Source: Candidatus Altimarinota bacterium (lineage in GTDB: Bacteria > Patescibacteriota > Gracilibacteria > UBA4473). Taken from it: a stretch of 16,824 nucleotides of DNA. The notes under the pieces are model-generated. The model was not told where the DNA came from, did no database searches, and saw only the letters and a program-made list of their open reading frames with translations. The stretch spans positions 1 to 16,824 of the forward strand of contig CAJQJI010000039.1 in NCBI GenBank assembly GCA_905478675.1, given 5' to 3'. Positions within the stretch are counted from its first letter, which is position 1. Each line of letters starts with the position of its first letter. Below, one piece after another: positions 1 to 5,432 of the stretch. The translations under genes were made by a program, and so were the position numbers.

Positions 1-1003
1 TATCATAGGGCACTTTCATTGTTTGGTCATTCACCTTATTAAGGCTATCAATAATCCCAATCGTTAAGGGTTCCCACCACACCCCTCGAATAAAATTCAA
101 AATAATGGAGCGGTAGGCCCCTTGCCTTAAAGTTTTCTCAGGCCCTTTTTTGCCACTATCCATTTTCTTACCAATCCAAAACGCGACCGCCATGGCGACG
201 CCCGAAGAAACACCCGCTACCAAGCCAATACTGGTCATATTGGTGAGCACAATAATCAAGAACAAAGGCCAAGCGACGTACATCACTCCATCAAAAAAGA
301 CGCGTCCAAACTCTGCTTGGAGTAAGGGTTTTGGCGTTTCTTTCGGTAAATCTAAAATAAATTTTTGTGGACTATAAGGGAAATTAAATTTCTCATCAGG
401 GGTTAACAGCAGCACCCCGCCTGCTAGCAAAAAGAATCCCAAACCAATATAAGTTGTATAAACAAACCCAAACTGATCCGTAATAATACCCCCTAAAATT
501 GGGGCCAGAATAGTCCCTACCATAATAGCAATTTGTAAGTACGCGAGAGACTGACCGCGGCTTTTTTTATTTAAGTGATGTGATAAAAACACGTCGTACG
601 CCATGTTCGAGGTAGCGCCAAACAGCCCTCGAATAAAAAAGAGCGGTAAAAGCCAAATCATCGTTTGAGCAAAATTCTCTGTCAGCAACAACGGCAACAC
701 TAACCAATAAACACACAAAGCAAAGGCTCGCGAAGCAATAGCGTGCTTGACCCCAATACGCTTAATAATCGGCCCCACAATGGGCACGGGCAAAACCCAA
801 AAAATCTGTCCGACCAAGAAATAGGCCGCCACTTGCCATAATTCATAGCTTAAATTGACATACATATGGTACGCCAAACTAAGCACCACTAAGTTACGGC
901 CTAAATAAAAGAAGAGCTGAAATAAACCTACCTCAAGCATTTCTTTATCAAATTTCAATTGAAATAAGTTTTGAAAATCAGCGTTTACAGCTCGGTTTGG
1001 CAT
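1..1003 (-). CDS. MFS-type transporter, partial (C-terminus beyond left edge)
   Basis: The minus-strand frame is open from ATG at 1003 to the window edge, giving 334 codons. It begins MPNRAVNADFQNLFQLKF and then runs through repeated hydrophobic segments with short charged loops. Examples are around residues 25-50 (LFQLFFYLGRNLVVLSLAYH), 55-80, 115-130, 155-175, 180-200 and 240-275. A short basic loop (KRIGVKHA) after the second hydrophobic pair and the central soluble stretch after helix 6 (TPDEKFNFPYSPQKF) fit the 6+6 layout of the major facilitator superfamily. The substrate cannot be told. It is the third gene of a minus-strand run: the preceding gene stops at 1007, leaving 3 bp, so co-transcription is very likely. 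No Shine-Dalgarno site is seen. The fold call is fairly safe, but the exact family is not. Confidence 0.75.
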   Translation of the reverse strand, partial: MPNRAVNADFQNLFQLKFDKEMLEVGLFQLFFYLGRNLVVLSLAYHMYVNLSYELWQVAAYFLVGQIFWVLPVPIVGPIIKRIGVKHAIASRAFALCVYWLVLPLLLTENFAQTMIWLLPLFFIRGLFGATSNMAYDVFLSHHLNKKSRGQSLAYLQIAIMVGTILAPILGGIITDQFGFVYTTYIGLGFFLLAGGVLLLTPDEKFNFPYSPQKFILDLPKETPKPLLQAEFGRVFFDGVMYVAWPLFLIIVLTNMTSIGLVAGVSSGVAMAVAFWIGKKMDSGKKGPEKTLRQGAYRSIILNFIRGVWWEPLTIGIIDSLNKVNDQTMKVPYD

Positions 1004-1006
1004 GTT

Positions 1007-1348
1007 TTAAATAAAGTAACACCAAGCTGTGTAGCCAAGTGAAGTCAATAAAATAGTAAAAGTAAGTCCGTCATTTTTAACGGTTCGAATCAAAGCATTA
1101 GCACAAATTCCACTGAACTTAAAAAGAGCTGTTTTTTCAATTCGGTGCAACCCTTTCATCATTTTTTTAAGCGATTTTTCTAACGCTTGATTAAACTTAA
1201 AGAGTCCTTTCACAAGGGGTTTCTTTGTCATCGCTTTAACCTTCTTCATCAGTTGGCGGTAACATTGAGCCTGCGCTCGCTGAACCTTCGCCAGAAGAAA
1301 CTCGCTCGCTTGTGAAAACGTTAACGATTTAGTTAGTGTAAAGATCAT
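1007..1348 (-). CDS. Small basic protein with C-terminal membrane anchor, unknown function
   Basis: This gene encodes 113 residues that I do not recognise. The first ~85 residues are rich in Lys, Arg, Gln and Ala and look helical, with many basic residues (for example KKVKAMTKKPLVKGLFKFN). The last ~20 residues (TFTILLTSLGYTAWCYFI) form one hydrophobic segment ending at the stop, as in a tail-anchored protein with a cationic cytoplasmic part. The ATG overlaps the stop of the upstream 3D-domain gene as ATGA, and the stop lies 3 bp before the MFS gene, so it is translated from the same message and probably coupled. The context suggests a cell-envelope role, but no reaction can be assigned. It is supported as a real gene by the ATGA junction and by clean packing between two convincing genes. 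Confidence 0.7.
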   Translation of the reverse strand: MIFTLTKSLTFSQASEFLLAKVQRAQAQCYRQLMKKVKAMTKKPLVKGLFKFNQALEKSLKKMMKGLHRIEKTALFKFSGICANALIRTVKNDGLTFTILLTSLGYTAWCYFI

Positions 1349-2502
1349 TTTTTAACAATTAAGTTTTGAGTTGGCCGCGCCTCTAAGCCGGCCAAGGTAA
1401 GGAGTTCGTTCTTTTGATTTATGTAAGCTAGCTGCGCGGCTTTATCCGCCTGCTGTTGTTCGCTCTCTAGTTCTAAAAGTTCATTCAATAGTTCTCTTGT
1501 TTTGGGGCCAACACTGCCCGCTCCAGCCGAATTTTCATTCGCAATTAAACCTTCCTCTAATTGAAACGCGATTAAGGCTTCCTTTGTAAGATTTCCAAAA
1601 TAACCCGTTGGTTGGTGATCTAGTAACTCACGCTGCACTAAAATTTCTTGTAGTTTTAAAACCGATTCATCTCGTTTCCCTTTTGATAAATTGCCTTCGA
1701 AATGAAAATCATTCCATCGCTCTAGCAACGCTTTTTGTGTTTCATGTTTAATCAAAGCACTAGTAAGTGCTTCTTGGGTTTTGGGTCCAAAGCCCCCAGC
1801 GCCAACTTCTGACACAGAGTCAATAACAAAGTTTTCAAGTTGAAAATCAAGCACGGCTTGCTCTAACTCGGTATCAAATTCACCATGAATGGAACCATAA
1901 TAAAAACCGAGTGTGCTAAGGGCTTCTTGAACGGCTTTCACTTCTGCGCCTTCGGCCCCTTTATACAAGTTTTTAACAAACTGCTTTACGGCTGGAATGT
2001 CTAAAATTCGATTAATTGGGGTTACCGCTTTAAAGTTCACGGCCACGTTAATATCACCCGCTTCCGCTGGTTCATACAAAGTGCCTTGCGTATGCCATAA
2101 CCCTAAATCTAAGGCTCGAGCTAAACCCTCATCACCATACCCCATCCATAAATCTAAACGATCATGTCGAGCAATATTTCGCCCACCAGCTTCTACAATC
2201 GCCCCCCCTCGATCATGCACTGACCCACACCCAAAATCGGGCAAACAAACGACGGTTCCAAACGCATAAGAAGAAGGGGCCGCAATCATTCCCGGAAATA
2301 CAGGCGTTCCATCCGCTCCAGCAATGCCATGGCCATTCAAACGTTTCTCTGCCTCATAACTCCCTGTTACATAATACGCTTGGTTTGGGAGTGGCGAATA
2401 ATAACCCGTAACGGTAAATTGACGATCTTCAGCGGCTTGAGCCGGAATGGCTAATAGCTGAGCCATTAAGCTTACCCCTAGAACTAAGGCGAATTTTTTC
2501 AT
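1345..2502 (-). CDS. Secreted 3D-domain protein with two peptidoglycan-binding domains
   Basis: This encodes 385 residues. Residues 1-23 are a signal peptide (MKKFALVLGVSLMAQLLAIP, then AQA-A cleavage). Residues ~28-140 look like a 3D domain, the small double-psi-barrel named for three aspartates and related to the MltA/lytic-transglycosylase fold; the motifs seen are VHDRGG (D97), RLDLWMG (D117) and YGDEGLARALDLG. Two PG_binding_1-like repeats follow at ~178-250 and ~271-341, each with L..GF/YFG and a final GPKT. The C-terminal ~40 residues are Glu/Gln-rich and helical. The protein should act outside the membrane, binding and perhaps cleaving or remodelling the wall; catalysis is inferred only. 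It is first in an operon with the tail-anchored protein (ATGA overlap) and the MFS gene. It is the only gene here that ends in TGA. A clear promoter lies upstream. Confidence 0.85.
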   Translation of the reverse strand: MKKFALVLGVSLMAQLLAIPAQAAEDRQFTVTGYYSPLPNQAYYVTGSYEAEKRLNGHGIAGADGTPVFPGMIAAPSSYAFGTVVCLPDFGCGSVHDRGGAIVEAGGRNIARHDRLDLWMGYGDEGLARALDLGLWHTQGTLYEPAEAGDINVAVNFKAVTPINRILDIPAVKQFVKNLYKGAEGAEVKAVQEALSTLGFYYGSIHGEFDTELEQAVLDFQLENFVIDSVSEVGAGGFGPKTQEALTSALIKHETQKALLERWNDFHFEGNLSKGKRDESVLKLQEILVQRELLDHQPTGYFGNLTKEALIAFQLEEGLIANENSAGAGSVGPKTRELLNELLELESEQQQADKAAQLAYINQKNELLTLAGLEARPTQNLIVKK

Positions 2503-2530
2503 TGTTTTTTAAAAATTGAAAAATCCGGTA

Positions 2531-2559
2531 ATTATAACATTTTTAATGTTTTTTCACAA
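2531..2559 (-). promoter_or_regulatory. Sigma70-like promoter of the 3D-domain operon
   Basis: Read on the minus strand, TTGTGA (2559-2554) is followed by exactly 17 nt and TATAAT (2536-2531). Transcription should start near 2524, giving a short leader of about 20 nt without a Shine-Dalgarno site before ATG at 2502. A 15-bp dyad (AACATT TTT AATGTT, 2536-2550) lies across the -10 edge and the spacer and could be an operator, although it is AT-rich and may be chance. Confidence 0.75.
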
Positions 2560-2632
2560 GCTATAACTATGGACTCATAACAAGCGATATGTTTTAGAAA
2601 TAAACCCTAAATTAAATTTATGTACAAAAAAA

Positions 2633-2661
2633 TTGACCAAGACAAGAACACAAATTATATT
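2633..2661 (+). promoter_or_regulatory. Promoter of the SLH-protein gene, probably leaderless
   Basis: TTGACC (2633-2638), a 17-nt spacer and TATATT (2656-2661) form a good sigma70-type promoter. The predicted start of transcription (~2668) falls at the first in-frame start codons (GTG 2667, ATG 2670, ATG 2673), so the message would have almost no 5' leader. Confidence 0.7.
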
Positions 2662-2669
2662 CAACAGTG

Positions 2670-3719
2670 ATGATGAATTTGGCGCTCTTTTCTTCCACCT
2701 CTCCTCGGTTAAAAAAGAAATCAATGCGCCTCTTTCTTCTGACCCTTTCTTTCGGTATTTTAAGTTACTCAAACGCAGGATTAGCTTTTACCGATATTTC
2801 TAACGACGACCCTAATTATAGTATTTTTGCGCATCTAGATGATGTAAATATTATGAATAGTCGTAATGGGGCTTTTCAGCCAGACTTACTCGTTACGCGC
2901 GCAGAAGCCCTTACAGTGGCACTTAGAGCCGGTGGCATTAGTATTCCCAATGATTTTCAGGCACAATTTTACTATGCTGACGTAGACCCAAACCAATGGT
3001 ATACGCCGGTTATTGCTCGAGCCGTTGAAACTAAAATTTTAACGCCGCCTTTTGGAAATTTCCGTCCAGATGAGCCCGTAGATAAATCTGAATTTTTAAC
3101 CATGCTTTTTCGAGCCGGACAAGTTGATTTACGACCTTTTTACTCCGTTCGGAATATAGCCAAGGACATTCCAAATGATAGCTGGATGCAACCTTATTTC
3201 GCCTACGCCAAACGCTATCAAATCGCCCATTTGCCTGCTGATGGATATTACTTGCCTAGTAAAAATTTAACTCGCCGTGAAGTCGCGTTAATGACCTATC
3301 GTCAGTTACGAGTTTTTCATGGTAGCACTGAAACAAAACTACTGGTTGAATTACAAGGTTCAATTCAACAGTTTTTAGAATTGGTTCGACATGGCAAAAC
3401 GGCCGAAGCTGAGTTTCAGGTGCACAGCATTATGGCTTTAAATGAAAAAATTATACGCAGCCATAATAATGAAGACGCGGTAGCCGCGATGTCAATTTCA
3501 AGATCGATGGAACATCTGAGCGACAGTTTACGATATTTCAAATACGGTAAAAACTTACGCGGTATTTCCGAGCTGCATTTAGCGTTAAAACAAGCCGAAC
3601 GCGCCGAAACTAAATCGGTGACTATGGCGCCTTTTGCTAACGAACTAGCACAAATTATTGGAGAAAGTTTGCAAGCTTACACCGAACCTAGTTTGGGGAC
3701 GTTTACGCTTAATCAATAA
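2670..3719 (+). CDS. Exported protein with three S-layer homology (SLH) motifs
   Basis: With ATG at 2670 this encodes 349 residues. The N-terminus has a basic stretch (RLKKK) followed by a hydrophobic core (MRLFLLTLSFGILSYSNAG) and likely cleavage after GLA, so it is exported. Three SLH-like units follow: ~40-87 (FTDIS ... FQPDLLVTRAEAL), ~102-149 (YADVDPNQWY ... FRPDEPVDKSEFL) and ~165-211 (AKDIPNDSW ... LTRREVALMTYR). The rest (~222-325) is helical and has no recognised domain. SLH units usually hold a protein to secondary wall polymers, so this may be a surface-layer or wall-anchored protein; that role is inferred from the family. The promoter places transcription start at ATG 2670; an internal ATG at 2724 right before the hydrophobic core is the alternative start. 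It is divergent from the 3D/peptidoglycan-binding operon. Confidence 0.8.
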   Translation: MMNLALFSSTSPRLKKKSMRLFLLTLSFGILSYSNAGLAFTDISNDDPNYSIFAHLDDVNIMNSRNGAFQPDLLVTRAEALTVALRAGGISIPNDFQAQFYYADVDPNQWYTPVIARAVETKILTPPFGNFRPDEPVDKSEFLTMLFRAGQVDLRPFYSVRNIAKDIPNDSWMQPYFAYAKRYQIAHLPADGYYLPSKNLTRREVALMTYRQLRVFHGSTETKLLVELQGSIQQFLELVRHGKTAEAEFQVHSIMALNEKIIRSHNNEDAVAAMSISRSMEHLSDSLRYFKYGKNLRGISELHLALKQAERAETKSVTMAPFANELAQIIGESLQAYTEPSLGTFTLNQ

Positions 3720-3728
3720 AACAACTAT

Positions 3729-3756
3729 TTGACAAATATCAAAGCCCCTTTAAATT
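3729..3756 (+). promoter_or_regulatory. Promoter of the first attenuator leader
   Basis: A perfect TTGACA (3729-3734) is followed by 16 nt and TAAATT (3751-3756), only 9 nt after the SLH gene stop. Transcription should start around 3763, just before the short leader ORF at 3767. The -35 is consensus and the -10 matches 4 of 6. Confidence 0.6.
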
Positions 3757-3766
3757 GAACCAGCAA

Positions 3767-3814
3767 ATGAGAAATATTTCTTTAGTTCCAACTCCCCGTC
3801 GCCCGCTTAACTAA
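3767..3814 (+). CDS. Putative leader peptide rich in Pro and Arg codons
   Basis: The 15-codon ORF reads MRNISLVPTPRRPLN and ends in TAA. Residues 8-13 are Pro-Thr-Pro-Arg-Arg-Pro, so five of six consecutive codons are Pro or Arg, plus Arg at position 2. The ORF starts a few bases after the predicted transcription start, and its Arg-Arg-Pro codons lie inside the left arm of a hairpin (3799-3823). It sits in the leader of a glutamate-5-kinase-like gene, which belongs to the chemistry leading to proline and is related to arginine synthesis. These are the marks of a ribosome-mediated attenuator. ORFs this short can arise by chance; the support is the coincidence of codons, hairpins and downstream gene. 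Confidence 0.6.
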   Translation: MRNISLVPTPRRPLN

Positions 3815-3888
3815 GCTGGGTGATTGTTGCGTCTTAACTAAAACTTAAATCTCTTCACTCGCTCTAAAATACTAGAACGAGTTTTTTT
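3799..3888 (+). promoter_or_regulatory. Candidate Pro/Arg transcription attenuator (pause hairpin, antiterminator, terminator)
   Basis: Three mutually exclusive pairings can be drawn. 1:2 pairs TCGCCCGCTT (3799-3808) with AAGC-T-GGGTGA (3813-3823), with one bulged T and one G-U pair. 2:3 pairs TGGGTGA (3817-3823) with TCACTCG (3855-3861), 7 bp with two G-U. 3:4 pairs ACTCGCTCT (3857-3865) with AGAACGAGT (3874-3882), one mismatch, followed by seven Ts: an intrinsic terminator. A ribosome stalled on the Arg-Arg-Pro codons would cover arm 1, free arm 2 to capture arm 3, and prevent termination. A 9-bp direct repeat CTTAACTAA (3806-3814, 3833-3841) is also present. Confidence 0.55.
3857..3888 (+). 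terminator. Intrinsic terminator in the kinase-gene leader
   Basis: The stem is ACTCGCTCT / AGAACGAGT with one C-A mismatch and an 8-nt loop, followed by a run of seven Ts (3882-3888). It lies 13 nt before the kinase ATG, so it would act as a conditional terminator within the leader rather than end the SLH transcript only. Confidence 0.65.
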
Positions 3889-3901
3889 ATATTTATACCC
3901 C

Positions 3902-4702
3902 ATGGAAAACAGCACGACTCTCGACGTTATAAAATATGGTACAGCCGTCTTAACGACCCAAGATTTTCAAGGGCAAGGCGCGGTAGATCATAATATCATG
4001 AGGCAACATGGCCAGGTCATTGATAATAACCCAAACCCAACAATTTTAGTGAGTTCTGGGGCGGTTGGCTTTGGAAAAATCGCCATGAATGGCTATGACT
4101 TTAAAGACGTAGACGATACGACTATTAAAAGAGTTTTAGCCGAACTAGGACAACCCGATTTGATGGAAGCCTGGAAACAATCTATTCCACACAAGAAGGT
4201 CTTACAAAAACTCGTAACCTATTATGATTTACAAAGACAAACCGTAAAAGACACCGTTCGAACCGCCATTAATAATAACCTTTTATACGTTTTTAACTTC
4301 AACGATGGCGTTGATGATTCTGAACTAAAAGAAACGCAAGCCCACCAATTTGGCGACAATGATCACTTAGCGGCGCAAGTAGCTGGATTTTCTACCGAGT
4401 TTTCAGATACCGTGCGACTTATTCTTAATACTTCGGCCGACGGCTTTATGCTTAAGGATCAAAAAACCGCTCTAGCAGAACTTCAAGCCGAAGACATTAC
4501 CGCTGATTTTGTGGCGACACATTGCAATGGCACCTCTAACGGTGGGACTGGTGGCATGGGACAAAAGCTTGAAAATGCTCAAAAAGCCTTAGCGTCTGGT
4601 GTTTCTGAAGTTTGGATTGTGAATGGAAAAGACCCCGCTCAGCTACACGCCGTTTTAAACGGTGAACACGCTGGCACTAGAATCATAAAACAAAACGCCT
4701 AA
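3902..4702 (+). CDS. Amino-acid kinase, glutamate-5-kinase-like (no PUA domain)
   Basis: The 266 residues cover one amino-acid-kinase fold. Family motifs are visible in order: VIKYGTAVLT (9-18, with K11), LVSSGAVGFGK (49-59), FNDGVDD (133-139), GDNDHLAAQVA (151-161), LNTSADGF (175-182), GTGGMGQKLENA (215-226) and GTRI (258-261). GDND, SSGA and GTGGM..K point to glutamate 5-kinase (ProB: glutamate + ATP to glutamyl-5-phosphate) rather than acetylglutamate kinase. It lacks the C-terminal PUA domain of E. coli ProB, and no proA follows, so whether it serves proline synthesis is open. SADGF replaces the usual TDxxGL. A Pro/Arg leader-peptide attenuator precedes it. A TATATT 8 nt before the ATG could give a second, unattenuated start, but it has no -35. 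An Arg-rich leader ORF begins 2 bp after its stop. Confidence 0.75.
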   Translation: MENSTTLDVIKYGTAVLTTQDFQGQGAVDHNIMRQHGQVIDNNPNPTILVSSGAVGFGKIAMNGYDFKDVDDTTIKRVLAELGQPDLMEAWKQSIPHKKVLQKLVTYYDLQRQTVKDTVRTAINNNLLYVFNFNDGVDDSELKETQAHQFGDNDHLAAQVAGFSTEFSDTVRLILNTSADGFMLKDQKTALAELQAEDITADFVATHCNGTSNGGTGGMGQKLENAQKALASGVSEVWIVNGKDPAQLHAVLNGEHAGTRIIKQNA

Positions 4703-4704
4703 AC

Positions 4705-4761
4705 ATGAATTTCTCTAGGCTCTACCTTCACGCTCACCGCCGCCGTTACCGCCGGCGGTGA
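4705..4761 (+). CDS. Putative arginine leader peptide
   Basis: The 18-codon ORF encodes MNFSRLYLHAHRRRYRRR and ends in TGA. Seven residues are Arg, six of them in the last seven codons (CGC CGC CGT TAC CGC CGG CGG). It begins 2 bp after the stop of the kinase gene (TAA AC ATG), so it is in the same transcript and could be translated by coupling. The Arg codons form both arms of a GC-rich hairpin, and a second hairpin with a T-tract follows. The next gene is a GNAT resembling the acetyltransferase domain of N-acetylglutamate synthase, and then argS. A run of Arg codons followed by competing hairpins ahead of arginine-related genes is the classic layout of an amino-acid attenuator. I consider it a strong candidate although no ribosome binding site is visible. 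Confidence 0.7.
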   Translation: MNFSRLYLHAHRRRYRRR

Positions 4762-4829
4762 TTTTGTGTACAATTTTTTTATTCATAAATCACTTCCTGG
4801 CTTAATGCACGTGAAGTGATTTTTTTATT
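4734..4829 (+). promoter_or_regulatory. Candidate arginine attenuator (1:2, 2:3, 3:4 hairpins)
   Basis: 1:2: TCACCGCCG (4734-4742) pairs with CGGCGGTGA (4753-4761), extended inside by 2 bp closing a TTAC loop after one C-C mismatch. 3:4: AAATCACTTC (4787-4796) pairs perfectly with GAAGTGATTT (4813-4822), followed by seven Ts (4820-4826): a terminator. 2:3: GGTGATTT (4757-4764) pairs with AAATCACT (4787-4794), 8 bp with one terminal G-U. GTGATTT occurs in both arm 2 (4758-4764) and arm 4 (4816-4822), so arm 2 is a copy of arm 4 able to capture arm 3. A ribosome stalled in the Arg run would cover arm 1 and favour 2:3, letting transcription continue into the GNAT gene. Confidence 0.65.
4787..4826 (+). 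terminator. Intrinsic terminator upstream of the GNAT gene
   Basis: A perfect 10-bp stem (AAATCACTTC / GAAGTGATTT) with a 16-nt loop is followed by seven Ts. It lies between the kinase gene and the GNAT gene and forms the 3:4 element of the arginine attenuator described above. The reverse strand has no T-tract after the stem, so it acts on plus-strand transcription. Confidence 0.8.
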
Positions 4830-4862
4830 TCCTCCCCCTTATAACCTAACTTTAAACACCTT

Positions 4863-5288
4863 ATGAAACTAACTGAAACCCTGGCTCACGAAATAGAAAG
4901 TCTTATTAATCCCCTCTCTAATGAGGGATTGCTCATGCCCAAAACGGCTGAAGAAATATTTAAGACCAGTGAAAACTGGTTTCCGCAATTTGACGCTCAA
5001 GGTCATCTTACCGGTTTTTTTGAATACCGAACGCACGAAGACACCGCACTGGCCGAAATGGGCTCGGTCTTGGTACTTAAACCCGGCGAAGGGATTGGAA
5101 AATGTTTATTACAAATATTTAACACCCAGAAAGATATTAACGGTGCTAGCGGTGGCTTTGCCGTTACCAAAGATTTTAAAACGGCTCACGGCTTTTTTGC
5201 CGAACATACGGGCGGCGACGTTTCGACGCAATTTCCGCCTTGGTTTAAACGAGAACAGAGCGACAGGCACTTTGTGCAGTGGAAATAA
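4863..5288 (+). CDS. Small GNAT acetyltransferase, similar to the N-acetylglutamate synthase acetyl domain
   Basis: This encodes 141 residues, a single GNAT domain. The acetyl-CoA binding motif A is clear at 66-83 (MGSVLVLKPGEGIGKCLL; family pattern V-x-P-x-x-x-G-x-G-x-G/A-x-x-L). The C-terminal part (FAVTKDFKTAHGFFAEHTGG ... FPPWFKREQSDRHFVQ) parallels the layout of the acetyl domain of N-acetylglutamate synthase: VLTT, a WF.e.GF segment, LP, then a final R-x-S block. Stand-alone short NAGS enzymes are known, so N-acetylation of glutamate is a reasonable but unproven guess. An arginine leader peptide/attenuator immediately upstream and argS downstream strengthen an arginine link. The neighbouring amino-acid kinase plus this GNAT recalls the AAK-GNAT arrangement of bacterial ArgA as two separate genes, although the kinase here is G5K-like. 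Generic GNAT is safe; NAGS is moderate. Confidence 0.7.
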   Translation: MKLTETLAHEIESLINPLSNEGLLMPKTAEEIFKTSENWFPQFDAQGHLTGFFEYRTHEDTALAEMGSVLVLKPGEGIGKCLLQIFNTQKDINGASGGFAVTKDFKTAHGFFAEHTGGDVSTQFPPWFKREQSDRHFVQWK

Positions 5289-5299
5289 GTCTCGCAGCT

Positions 5300-5334
5300 A
5301 CAAGTGAACAATTTTATTGTTCACTTGTTATTTA
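5300..5334 (+). terminator. Strong hairpin between the GNAT gene and argS
   Basis: ACAAGTGAACAAT (5300-5312) and ATTGTTCACTTGT (5316-5328) form a perfect 13-bp stem with a TTT loop, followed by TATTTATA. The T-tract is broken, but the stem and position 11 nt after the GNAT stop fit a terminator that separates argS from the attenuated genes. Confidence 0.65.
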
Positions 5335-5419
5335 TACACATTTTTTCCACATTTTCCCTTAATCGTCATTAAAATTTGAATCTCTAGCCGATCTAACTCG
5401 TAATTTAGAAATTAATTTT

Positions 5420-5425
5420 TATACT
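5420..5425 (+). promoter_or_regulatory. -10 element of argS, giving a leaderless message
   Basis: TATACT lies 7 nt before the argS ATG (5433), so transcription would start at or next to the start codon. The upstream region is AT-rich and has no good -35 at 16-18 nt. The same -10-to-ATG spacing is seen at several other genes in this window. Confidence 0.5.
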
Positions 5426-5432
5426 CTGCCCG

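Noticed and set aside
1345..1347. Reassigned UGA (glycine, as in Gracilibacteria/Absconditabacteria)
   Set aside because: TGA ends the 3D gene in an ATGA junction, and no gene in the window contains in-frame TGA, so the standard bacterial code applies.
2575..2772. Minus-strand ORF of 65 codons over the SLH gene start
   Set aside because: It overlaps the promoter and the signal peptide of the SLH gene, and its composition is a mirror of that sequence.
3757..3890. Stand-alone small non-coding RNA with its own promoter and terminator
   Set aside because: The transcript contains a short ORF with clustered Pro/Arg codons and competing hairpins right before the kinase gene, so a leader is the simpler reading. 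No SRP, 6S or known riboswitch core was seen.
4769..4774. TACAAT between the two hairpins as a separate promoter for the GNAT gene or a small RNA
   Set aside because: No -35 at 16-18 nt (TTACCG lies within the hairpin). The element is better explained as the stretch between arms 2 and 3 of the attenuator.
4921..5307. Second-frame ORF inside the GNAT gene
   Set aside because: Out-of-frame shadow; the GNAT frame carries the acetyl-CoA motif and ends cleanly before the hairpin.
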